A stretch of 64,000 nt of DNA. It comes from Enterobacter ludwigii. GTDB taxonomy: Bacteria > Pseudomonadota > Gammaproteobacteria > Enterobacterales > Enterobacteriaceae. A program made the position numbers and the translations under genes. This document shows positions 25,612 to 32,023 of the stretch, one piece after another (positions within the stretch are counted from its first letter, which is position 1; each line of letters opens with the position of its first letter). The notes under the pieces were generated by a model, which saw only the letters and a program-made list of their open reading frames with translations, did no database searches and was not told the DNA's origin. The stretch is from positions 2,914,001 through 2,978,000 of the forward strand of contig CP083824.1 in assembly GCA_023023105.1 (NCBI GenBank), in the 5' to 3' direction.

Positions 25612-26324
25612 TGTGTGATATTCCCGTTGAAAGTGGTGGTTGGGACCCCAGTATTTGAACCGCCATTACCGTTTGAATGCTGATGAGAATTCACCCATGC
25701 AACCAAGGCGGCCCAGCCGGTATGCATAATCTCAGGGCTGGTGCTGGCAGTTGAATCCTGCAGCTTTCCGCTCTGGCCTGTAATACTCCACATTCCCTGC
25801 GTAAGTGTTAGCACCGTGCTGCCGACTGTTACCTTAAACAAATCGACGGCCGCAATCGTCACGCTTTCAGGCGTTAACAGAAACGTCGTGTTGCTTCCCT
25901 GGTCCCGGATAGTCACACCCTCAGGACCGTAAATAGTGACAACGTTCCCGTCGACGGCCTCCCATTCGGTGTTACTGATCGGCAGGTATACCAGAGCGCT
26001 CAGGTTGGCCGGCGGGGTCAGGTCAGCAATACCGCCGCCCTGCCCGCTTACGCCCCCAAGATAGGTGTCGGCAGGAATGACAATGCCTTTGTCCCCCGGC
26101 TGCATCGGATATCGGATGTACTGCGGGCCGAAAAGTGGGATCGTGACATTCGGGAAAACGTATGGCGTGTCATGTAGCTCGAAAGACACGGTGACCATGT
26201 TTCCCTGCTGCTCAACAATGCTGGCCGGCAGGATTTTCCCGGCCGCCTGGAACGCCTCATTAAACTTCTGCTCGGCGAACCTGTTCATGTTCCTGCCGAA
26301 ATTAAGCTTCTGGTCAACACTCAT
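25608..26324 (-). CDS. Baseplate spike / membrane-puncturing protein (Gp138-like)
   Basis: A 238-residue spike. The N-terminal OB-like part (LPASIVEQQGNMVTVSFEL and VTIPLFGPQYIRYPMQPGDK) is that of Gp138-type needles. A repetitive beta region (GNVVTIYGPEGVTI, ESVTIAAVDLFKV) follows and would form a beta helix. The end has a histidine pair, NSHQHSNGNGG, of the kind that can hold a metal ion near a spike tip. It overlaps the neighbours by four bases. Confidence 0.8.
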   Translation of the reverse strand: MSVDQKLNFGRNMNRFAEQKFNEAFQAAGKILPASIVEQQGNMVTVSFELHDTPYVFPNVTIPLFGPQYIRYPMQPGDKGIVIPADTYLGGVSGQGGGIADLTPPANLSALVYLPISNTEWEAVDGNVVTIYGPEGVTIRDQGSNTTFLLTPESVTIAAVDLFKVTVGSTVLTLTQGMWSITGQSGKLQDSTASTSPEIMHTGWAALVAWVNSHQHSNGNGGSNTGVPTTTFNGNITQ

Positions 26325-26739
26325 TTTGTCTTAACCGCCTCCGCCGGGTATGCCTCAATCACGGTGATCCACGCTTCCGCTGTTGGCTGCCTGCTGTTAC
26401 CCAGCAACCTTACCGATTGAACGACGAATTCACCGTTGAAAGCCGAGTCATCGCGAAACTGCGAGTAGGAAGAAGCCTGAATCATTGGCCTGGACTTTTC
26501 CGGCATAAGGATATGGTCACCAGTCTGCAGGTCTGCGCGCATGACGCAGATGACGCTGACAACGCCAAAACTGATCCACGTTGGCTGGCCGATCAGGTCA
26601 TTGAAATTTATCTGGACAGGATTTTTACTCCTTTCCGTCGCGCTGGTTTTCGATCCCTGATCTGGATGGTTAGCGTAATCGTTATCCCATACCCGGATTT
26701 CGTTGCCGTTGACTACGGCAATTTCCACGCCCGTATACC
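26321..26739 (-). pseudogene. 3' remnant of a tail hub/baseplate gene
   Basis: The reading from about YTGVEIAVVNGNEIRVWDND to the stop is the C-terminal part of a tail protein that precedes the spike gene in related phages. Upstream of about 26,739 the frame passes into the antisense of the SSB-like gene, so the first dozen codons from a GTG at 26767 are junk. The rest of the gene, and all late genes before it, are missing. It is the left half of a deletion junction. Confidence 0.75.
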
Positions 26740-26817
26740 TGGAACCAGCAGTCGGCCGAAGCAGCACTCAAAGCAGGATCCTCCGCTGGAATTTCTGAAA
26801 CCGGCGCATACGAAGGG

Positions 26818-27426
26818 GTGATCACCTCGGCTGTGTATGAGTTCGGCAAGGACGGCTCACAGTCGCAGGCACTTGTTCTTTCGCTCGACGCTGACGGCCA
26901 GAAAGCAAATTTCCTGCGCATCAACTTCCTCGGGCGCGACGGCACACAGACTTTTGGTATGGGTTTGATCGCCGCCATCATGTGGGCTGCGCAGGTTAAA
27001 GACGCTCAGGCGCAACAGCGTCAGGGGCAAAGCGGTCCTGAATGGTGTTTGCCGGCACTGGAAGGTAAGCGTGTCGGCTTGTTCCTGCAAAAAATCCTCA
27101 CCACCAAGACAGATGGCAGTGACAGCTACAAATTCGAAGTCCGGCATGTTTTCCAGCCGGGAAGTCGTCTGACCTATAAAGAGTTCACCGACAAAACGCC
27201 AGCAGAAGCGATCGCCACACTCGAACGCACCATGAAAGACAAAGACGACCGTAAACCTCACGACTCTTCTCGCGGGGGCTGGGGTGCACCATCACATAGC
27301 GGTGGTGGATGGGGTGGTAATCAGCAGGATCCGAATGCGGTACCTGAATCGCGCCTGCAGCAGGCCAACCGTCAGGTATCGCAGAGCAATCAACATCCTC
27401 AGTTCGACGATGATATCCCCTTCTGA
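26818..27426 (+). CDS. Phage SSB-like single-strand DNA-binding protein, 5' end cut by deletion
   Basis: The protein from the GTG at 26818 has 202 residues. A basic/aromatic N-terminal fold is followed by a Gly/Trp-rich linker (GGWGAPSHSGGGWGG) and the acidic tip FDDDIPF, the hallmark of SSB tails that bind partner proteins. The open frame continues upstream without a stop as YTWNQQSAEAALKAG to about 26,734, where the tail gene remnant begins, so the true first few codons seem lost. It could still be made from the GTG but would lack about 28 residues of the fold. Loss of promoter and start makes expression doubtful unless an upstream promoter was captured. Confidence 0.65.
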   Translation: MITSAVYEFGKDGSQSQALVLSLDADGQKANFLRINFLGRDGTQTFGMGLIAAIMWAAQVKDAQAQQRQGQSGPEWCLPALEGKRVGLFLQKILTTKTDGSDSYKFEVRHVFQPGSRLTYKEFTDKTPAEAIATLERTMKDKDDRKPHDSSRGGWGAPSHSGGGWGGNQQDPNAVPESRLQQANRQVSQSNQHPQFDDDIPF

Positions 27427-27437
27427 AAGGCATCGCT

Positions 27438-27590
27438 ATGACTCACGCTCACGACGACATCAGGGTTAGCACACTGTGCCTTCCCTTCATTGGTAACGGC
27501 TGGCTAATGCCATGGGGTGAAGTGGTCAGCAATCCATTAAAGGCGCAGCGGCTCGCTGAGGAATATCGGGAAAGGCAGGAGGCGGCATGA
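27438..27590 (+). CDS. DUF1317-like small phage protein (50 aa)
   Basis: The protein begins MTHAHDDIRVSTLCLPF and ends NPLKAQRLAEEYRERQEAA. The opening MTH-HD-IRV and the NPLKAQRLAEE segment match my memory of the lambda early protein of about 61 residues placed in DUF1317. Function unknown. Its stop overlaps the methyltransferase start (ATGA), so the two are coupled. Confidence 0.7.
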   Translation: MTHAHDDIRVSTLCLPFIGNGWLMPWGEVVSNPLKAQRLAEEYRERQEAA

Positions 27591-28321
27591 ATGAGCTGGC
27601 TCTTTTCGCAGGCGCTGGCGGAGGAATACTCGGAGGACACCTCCTTGGCTGGCGAACAGTTTGCGCAGTTGAACGTGATGCCTACGCAGCGCAAGTTCTC
27701 GCGCAACGACAAAACGATCGAATTCTCCGACCTTTCCCGATTTGGTCTGACGTGCGTAGTTTTGACGGGAAGCCATGGCGAGGAATTGTTGACGTCGTTT
27801 CTGGCGGGTTTCCCTGCCAGGACATTAGCGCAAATGGCAATGGCGCCGGCATCAACGGACGTCGTTCCGGACTGTGGACAGAAATGGCGAGAATCGTCAG
27901 TGAAGTACGACCTGTATTCGTCTGCGTGGAAAATTCGCCGCGACTCAGGGGAAAAGGTCTTGCCGTGGTCATCGGTGACCTTGCCGAAATGGGGTATGGC
28001 TGCGAGTGGTTTCGTCTTTCAGCATCGAACTGCGGAGCGCCCCATGAAAGAGACAGGATGTGGATTGTGGCCTACAGCGAAGGCAACGATCCGCGGCGAC
28101 TGTCCAAGCGAACGGCTGCGCAGAACTCCAGACTTGCCGAGTGCGATAAAGATGCGTCCGTTGCCGGATGGGTCGCAGCCACACCAAGATGGACAGTTGA
28201 ACCCGGAATGGGTCGAGTGGTTCATGGGCTGGCCCATAGGGTGGACCGAATTAAAGCCCTTGGCAATGGACAGGTTCCTCGAGTGGCAGCAACAGCATTC
28301 TCCATCATCAAAAATTCATAG
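27587..28321 (+). CDS. Phage DNA cytosine-5 methyltransferase
   Basis: A 244-residue C5-methyltransferase with the ordered motifs: I LALFAGAGGG (SAM binding), IV GGFPCQDIS (catalytic Cys), VI VENSP, VIII APHERDRMWIV, and X ALGNGQVPRVAA. The target-recognition region between VIII and X is very short (about 50 residues), so specificity may be relaxed or short. Phages use such enzymes to mark their DNA against host restriction. The ATG overlaps the stop before it. The AGGAGG at 27577-27582 is only four bases from this ATG but eight from the second ATG at 27591, which opens another frame (see that entry). Confidence 0.9.
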   Translation: MNELALFAGAGGGILGGHLLGWRTVCAVERDAYAAQVLAQRQNDRILRPFPIWSDVRSFDGKPWRGIVDVVSGGFPCQDISANGNGAGINGRRSGLWTEMARIVSEVRPVFVCVENSPRLRGKGLAVVIGDLAEMGYGCEWFRLSASNCGAPHERDRMWIVAYSEGNDPRRLSKRTAAQNSRLAECDKDASVAGWVAATPRWTVEPGMGRVVHGLAHRVDRIKALGNGQVPRVAATAFSIIKNS

Positions 28322-28331
28322 TGAGGTGAAG
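27591..28331 (+). other. Open second reading frame overprinted on the C5-methyltransferase gene
   Basis: In the +1 frame relative to the methyltransferase, an ATG at 27591 opens a frame of 247 codons with no stop that covers the whole gene. It then continues in frame into the adenine methyltransferase to 28883, for 430 codons in all. The translation reads like a protein: it starts MSWLFSQALAEEYSEDTSL and ends with WVEWFMGWPIGWTELKPLA. The last block resembles, from memory, a terminal NPxFVEWLMGWPIGWTDL motif seen in annotated phage proteins. The ribosome site is better spaced for this ATG than for the methyltransferase ATG. It may be dual coding or only a by-product of codon use; no product is claimed. 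Confidence 0.4.
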
Positions 28332-28883
28332 ATGGATTACGTATACGAAACAAAAACACCAGCGGATCAGCGTGACCTCTGGCGCACTCCACCAGCCCTC
28401 TTCGCTTCACTTAATGCTGAGTTCTGCTTCCAGCTTGATGCCGCCGCTGCGCCGCATAACGCGCTGTGCCGGAAGTTCATCACCGCTGAGCTAAACACGC
28501 TGGAAGCGCCCTGGGCTGATTACCTGAACGTACCCGGTTACGTCTGGCTGAACCCGCCATACAGCGACATCACGCCGTTTGTGAAGAAGGCCGCCGCCGA
28601 GAGCAACAATCAGATCGGCACGGTCATGCTGGTTCCGGCAGACACTTCTGTTGGCTGGTTCAAGGAAGCTATCCAGACCGCCAGCGAGGTTCGCTTCATC
28701 ACCGCTGGGCGGCTGGCATTTATCAACCCGGTCACCGGTAAGCCGGTAAGCGGCAACAACAAAGGTTCGATGCTCATCATCTGGCGACCGTACCCGCGTA
28801 CACACTGCCACTTCGCAACTGTGGACCGGGACGAGCTCATGGCTTTCGGGGCGAAAATTCTCGCCCGCCGGGAGGCCGCATGA
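28332..28883 (+). CDS. Phage N6-adenine DNA methyltransferase
   Basis: A 183-residue phage Dam-type enzyme with the catalytic motif NPPY (VWLNPPYSDITPF). The N-terminal DLWRTPPALFASLNAEF and LDAAAAPHNALC segments are typical of the small phage N-6-adenine-methyltransferase family, which marks phage DNA. The ATG follows a GAGGTGAAG site. The same frame is open far upstream through the C5-methyltransferase gene, so a longer fusion cannot be excluded. Its stop overlaps the next start. Confidence 0.9.
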   Translation: MDYVYETKTPADQRDLWRTPPALFASLNAEFCFQLDAAAAPHNALCRKFITAELNTLEAPWADYLNVPGYVWLNPPYSDITPFVKKAAAESNNQIGTVMLVPADTSVGWFKEAIQTASEVRFITAGRLAFINPVTGKPVSGNNKGSMLIIWRPYPRTHCHFATVDRDELMAFGAKILARREAA

Positions 28884-29098
28884 CGCCAGCAAATGAAAAC
28901 GCCATCCGCGCAGCCTGCCGCCGCTGCACCGAAGAAATACAGCAGGCCATGCGCAAGAAGCCAAAGCCTAACTGGAACGAAACGGTGCCTCCCATCATCA
29001 ACAAGCATCACAAGAAAATTGAAGCTCTGGGAGTTAGCCTCCTGGAGTTCGTCGTCAAAACTGGCCGCCTTAATGGGCGGTTTGGAGCCGAACAATGA
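28880..29098 (+). CDS. Conserved small phage protein (72 aa), unknown
   Basis: A basic, helical 72-residue protein with two cysteines (RAACRRCTEEIQQAM) followed by KKPKPNWNETVPPIINKHH. It overlaps the adenine methyltransferase by four bases and the nuclease-like gene by four bases, so it is surely translated with them. I do not recognise it. Confidence 0.7.
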   Translation: MTPANENAIRAACRRCTEEIQQAMRKKPKPNWNETVPPIINKHHKKIEALGVSLLEFVVKTGRLNGRFGAEQ

Positions 29099-29961
29099 CA
29101 ACAAAAAAATGGGGTCATAACGAGCTTGCTCATGACCTTGCAGAGCATTTGCGCCAGAACACAGCGCGCATCTGCTGGGAGGACATGCAGCTAGGGCCCG
29201 CCGGTACGTGTCGACCCGATGTCTACTCTATTGCTCACAGCTACAGCAAGTTCTGCCCTGTCGTCTATGAGGTCAAAGTTAGCGTAAGTGATTTCCGGGC
29301 TGACGTTACAGCAGGCAAATACACCAAATACTTCAACTACGCAGGTGGCGTTGTTTTTGCTGTTCCTGAAGGCATGCTCAAGAAAAGCGACATCCCAGAT
29401 GGTTGCGGCTTGATGATCCGGAAGGAAACTGGATGGCATACCCTCAAGGGGCCGACAATGCGCCAGATTGATACCCTTCCACGTGATGCTTGGATGAAGC
29501 TGCTTATGGATGGCATGACCCGGCAGGCAGAGAGAACCCAAATAAAAAGCCGCGTAATCAACACCTATCTCAGCGACCAAAAACTAATGAAGCGACACGG
29601 CAACGAAATCGCCGATCTTGTCAGTCGAGCATATCGGTCGAAGGAGCGGCTTGAGCAGCAAATTAGGGATAACGATGAAAGGCTGAAGAACCTGCACCAG
29701 GAAAGTGAAGAGGAGTTGCAACGCCGACGTAAGCGCCGGGAGGAATCGGAGGAAAGGTTAACCGACGCTCAGCAAGATCTGGCGAAAACGCTTGGCCTCG
29801 ACCCGAATGTCCCTATCTATGTCCTGACAAGGACGCTATGGGAAGCAACGCGCCGACTGACCGAGGATGAAGAGGTAAAGAGGTTGCGAGGAATATTGTC
29901 CAACCTTGAGCGCACGCTGAATGACGGTCTGAAACAATTACCCGGGGAGAAAGCCGCATGA
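29095..29961 (+). CDS. MmcB-like PD-(D/E)xK nuclease-fold protein with coiled-coil tail
   Basis: The first 130 residues of this 288-residue protein have the MmcB-like layout: CRPDVYSI supplies the PD aspartate, VVYEVKVSVSDFRAD the ExK pair, and YAGGVVFAVPEGML the following core strand. MmcB-type proteins are putative DNA repair endonucleases. From about residue 170 to 245 the protein is a charged coiled coil (RSKERLEQQIRDNDERLKN onwards). It overlaps both neighbours by four bases and lies in a block with DNA methyltransferases. Nuclease activity is inferred, not known. Confidence 0.7.
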   Translation: MTTKKWGHNELAHDLAEHLRQNTARICWEDMQLGPAGTCRPDVYSIAHSYSKFCPVVYEVKVSVSDFRADVTAGKYTKYFNYAGGVVFAVPEGMLKKSDIPDGCGLMIRKETGWHTLKGPTMRQIDTLPRDAWMKLLMDGMTRQAERTQIKSRVINTYLSDQKLMKRHGNEIADLVSRAYRSKERLEQQIRDNDERLKNLHQESEEELQRRRKRREESEERLTDAQQDLAKTLGLDPNVPIYVLTRTLWEATRRLTEDEEVKRLRGILSNLERTLNDGLKQLPGEKAA

Positions 29962-30149
29962 ACAGGGCCTCACCCGTTGATTTGAGAAAAAGCCTCGAAA
30001 TTGCCAACCACCTGGCGCACATCGGCATTCGCTTCGTGCCGATCCCGGTGACGACCGAGGAAGAGTTCCAGACGCTGGCCGCCGAGTTATCGCGACGGCT
30101 TGAGCAGATGGCTGTCGAAGCCGAAAAGAATGAAGGCGGTGCAGCATGA
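29958..30149 (+). CDS. DUF1382-like small phage protein (63 aa)
   Basis: The opening NRASPVDLRKSLEIANHLA and the following GIRFVPIPV resemble the DUF1382 family of lambda-like early regions, as I recall it. The rest is a helix. Function unknown. Four-base overlaps with both neighbours. Confidence 0.7.
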   Translation: MNRASPVDLRKSLEIANHLAHIGIRFVPIPVTTEEEFQTLAAELSRRLEQMAVEAEKNEGGAA

Positions 30150-30235
30150 AGGCACTAATCACCAGGTCGCTATCGCGGCCTTTTTTATTGCTGGCGTTCA
30201 CCTTCAACCGAATTAACAGACAGTTCGCGGAGTGA
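30146..30235 (+). CDS. Possible 29-residue protein
   Basis: An ATG overlapping the preceding stop (ATGA) opens MKALITRSLSRPFLLLAFTF and nine more codons. Gene-end overlaps of this kind run throughout the operon, which is the main support. The short hydrophobic centre could form half a membrane helix. It may instead be a non-coding spacer. Confidence 0.35.
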   Translation: MKALITRSLSRPFLLLAFTFNRINRQFAE

Positions 30236-30237
30236 CT

Positions 30238-30507
30238 ATGGAAGATTTTAAAGGCACTAAAGGTAATTGGTCATACAGCAAAGAGACCGGAACAATTCGC
30301 GGCGACGGCGGCCTTATCGCCGAGTTACTGATTAATGGCTCCGAAGATGATAACGGCGCGCTCATGGCCGCCGCACCAGATTTACTGGAAGCGTTACAGC
30401 TAACCGAGAAAGCAATGGCAGAAGGCCGAAACGTTACATACCCGGAATGGTACGGCGTAATCAACAAAGCCCGCGCGGCCATCCACAAAGCCCTCGGTAA
30501 GGAGTGA
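30238..30507 (+). CDS. Conserved phage protein of unknown function (89 aa)
   Basis: It begins MEDFKGTKGNWSYSKETG and has a central SEDDNGALMAAAPDLLEALQ stretch, seen in many small phage proteins whose C-terminal helices end AAIHKALGK. The ATG at 30238 is chosen because GCGGAG lies seven bases upstream; a GTG two codons earlier is possible. Function unknown. Confidence 0.75.
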   Translation: MEDFKGTKGNWSYSKETGTIRGDGGLIAELLINGSEDDNGALMAAAPDLLEALQLTEKAMAEGRNVTYPEWYGVINKARAAIHKALGKE

Positions 30508-30509
30508 CC

Positions 30510-30728
30510 ATGGCCGATATCATCGATACCGCAGCAGAGATTGAAGAGCTTCAGCGTAACGCTGCCCTTTCCGCTCATCGCCTAAACCGCAACGCCGTAT
30601 CAGCTGAGCGTTGTGAAGAATGCGACGAACCAATTCCCGAGCCGCGCCGCGCTGCCGTTCCCGGCTGTCAGACGTGAGCCAGTTGCCAGGAAGAGATCGA
30701 GCTTAAGAATAAGCAGGGGGGGGCTGTA
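30510..30728 (+). pseudogene. TraR/DksA-type zinc-finger gene with a stop at a zinc-ligand codon
   Basis: The frame begins MADIIDTAAEIEELQRNAAL and has the first cysteine pair of a TraR/DksA finger (ERCEECDEP). It then stops at TGA (30675-30677), just after GCQT. Reading through gives ASCQEEIELKNKQ, so the TGA stands where the third or fourth zinc cysteine (TGT or TGC) would be. A single base change therefore seems to have ended the gene. Beyond it lies a G8 run (30716-30723) that also shifts the expected end. Intact relatives of about 70-80 residues bind RNA polymerase like DksA plus ppGpp. A 55-residue stub is all that could be made. Confidence 0.75.
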
Positions 30729-31226
30729 ATGCAGCAGTCAATTTTAGACATGTGCTGCGGGTCGCGCATGTTCTGGTTTGACAAGCAGGACGAGCGCGCG
30801 GTGTTCAGCGATATCCGCGCCGAACAGCATGAACTTTGCGACGGTCGCCAGTTGGTCATTAGTCCGGACCTTATTGCCGATTTTCGCGCCCTCCCTTTTG
30901 CCGATAACACTTTCCCTGTCGTCGTGTTCGATCCTCCGCACCTCGAGCGTGTCGGTGATAATGCATGGATGGGGAAAAAGTACGGCCGGCTCAACAAAGA
31001 AACATGGCGCGACGATTTGCGTGCCGGATTCGCTGAAGCATTCAGGGTGTTGTGGCCACAAGGTGTGCTCATCTTCAAATGGAACGAAACGCAGATCCCG
31101 GTAAGCAATATCCTTGCGCTTACCGACGAGAGGCCGGTCATCTGGCAGCGCACCGGCAAGTCAGACAAAACCCACTGGGTGATCTTCGTCAAAGGTGGTA
31201 CCAATGTTCAGGATAATCCAGCCTAA
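30729..31226 (+). CDS. Phage SAM-dependent methyltransferase
   Basis: A 165-residue class I methyltransferase. ILDMCCGSRMFWF is the SAM-binding motif I, VVFDPPHLERV has the DPP catalytic-type motif of N-methyltransferases, and GVLIFKWNETQIPV is the late core strand. Close homologues are common in lambda-like early regions and their target is not established. It starts six bases after the G8 run. Confidence 0.8.
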   Translation: MQQSILDMCCGSRMFWFDKQDERAVFSDIRAEQHELCDGRQLVISPDLIADFRALPFADNTFPVVVFDPPHLERVGDNAWMGKKYGRLNKETWRDDLRAGFAEAFRVLWPQGVLIFKWNETQIPVSNILALTDERPVIWQRTGKSDKTHWVIFVKGGTNVQDNPA

Positions 31227-31443
31227 CACCTGGTACGCCGATCCCCACGGCGCACCCTGCAAAATCCTCCGCGCCACCCACGAAGTCATCCACTACATCC
31301 GCAACGGTCGCACCTGCATCGCCAGCATGGGCCGCTTTCAATCAGAATTCGAACCGCTGACCAAAGCACAGGCCGAGCGGATCGCCGAAGAAATCGAAAC
31401 AGCAGAACACCTGAAGAATCTGCGCGCCCAGCGCGCGGCGTAA
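31204..31443 (+). CDS. Small phage protein, DUF4222-like (79 aa)
   Basis: It begins MFRIIQPNTWYADPHGAP; the pattern of a short beta domain (ILRATHEVIHYIRNG, then SMGRFQSEFEPL) resembles the DUF4222 group. An arginine-rich helix ends it. The ATG at 31204 has an AAAGGTGG site; a GTG three codons earlier is in frame. It overlaps the methyltransferase gene by 23 bases. Confidence 0.6.
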   Translation: MFRIIQPNTWYADPHGAPCKILRATHEVIHYIRNGRTCIASMGRFQSEFEPLTKAQAERIAEEIETAEHLKNLRAQRAA

Positions 31444-31452
31444 GGAGATGCT

Positions 31453-31725
31453 ATGCGCATTGAAGAGTTACCGAAGCTACCGAAGCTTTTCCGCGTTATC
31501 GAGGTTGATCTGGATGTGCTACGCAATGGCATTGGTTCAGGTTGGGGAGTGATTTTCGACCAGGACGCCATAGTTAAGCGAAAAGTCCGCCGAGTGAAGC
31601 ATGACGGTGGCTGGAAATGGCAACTGGTTCGGGAATGGCACGATCAGGAGTTGTGGGATTACTGCTTCGAGCAGGACCGAGAATGCCTTGAGAACCTCAA
31701 CTACGACCTTGGCTTATTGCGTTGA
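31453..31725 (+). CDS. Hypothetical phage protein (90 aa)
   Basis: An acidic protein with many tryptophans (WGVIF, GWKWQLVREWHD, ELWDYCF) and a mixed beta-helix look. It has a clear AAGGAG site ahead of its ATG and is the last gene of the early operon before a terminator. I do not recognise it. Confidence 0.7.
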   Translation: MRIEELPKLPKLFRVIEVDLDVLRNGIGSGWGVIFDQDAIVKRKVRRVKHDGGWKWQLVREWHDQELWDYCFEQDRECLENLNYDLGLLR

Positions 31726-31790
31726 CGCAACTGATAGCCAGTTATGAGCTGGCTATTGGGTGCGAAAGCACTGCTCCGTTATCCCTTTTC

Positions 31791-31817
31791 GCCCGGCCAC
31801 TCGCCGGGTTCTTTTTT
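31791..31817 (+). terminator. Terminator of the prophage early operon
   Basis: GCCCGG and CCGGGT pair around CCACTCG and are followed by TCTTTTTTG. It ends the early genes just before the excisionase gene. A second stem, GATAGCCAG with CTGGCTAT, lies before it at about 31733-31757. Confidence 0.7.
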
Positions 31818-31831
31818 GCCTGGAGACACCA

Positions 31832-32023
31832 ATGAGCGACACCAGCCTGATTCCCGAAAAAGAAGTGATGAACAAGCTTGGGGTTTCATCACGCCAGACA
31901 ATCTGGAACTACACCAACCGGCACGGGTTTCCCAAGCCAGTCAGGACCCACCCGAAAGCGTACCTGCGGGAAGCTGTTGATGGATGGATCCTCAATGGCG
32001 GCGTTAACCAGAAATGTTCCTGA
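31832..32023 (+). CDS. AlpA-type excisionase / recombination directionality factor
   Basis: A 63-residue winged-helix protein beginning MSDTSLIPEKEVMNKLGVS. It has the MerR/AlpA recognition helix (SRQTIWNYTNRHGFPKP) and the RTHPKAYLREAVDGWI tail. Such proteins bind next to the attachment site and turn integrase towards excision. The ATG at 31832 has a TGGAGAC site; the longer frame upstream runs through the terminator and is rejected. Its last 20 bases overlap the end of the convergent integrase gene. Confidence 0.85.
   Translation: MSDTSLIPEKEVMNKLGVSSRQTIWNYTNRHGFPKPVRTHPKAYLREAVDGWILNGGVNQKCS

Noticed and set aside
21457..26324. The tail genes as a working tailocin
   Set aside because: Sheath, tube, tape measure and lysis genes are missing and the hub gene is cut, so no particle could form.
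26740..26767. First codons of the tail remnant from the GTG at 26767
   Set aside because: These bases are the antisense of the SSB-like gene, beyond the deletion junction, so they are not part of the tail protein.
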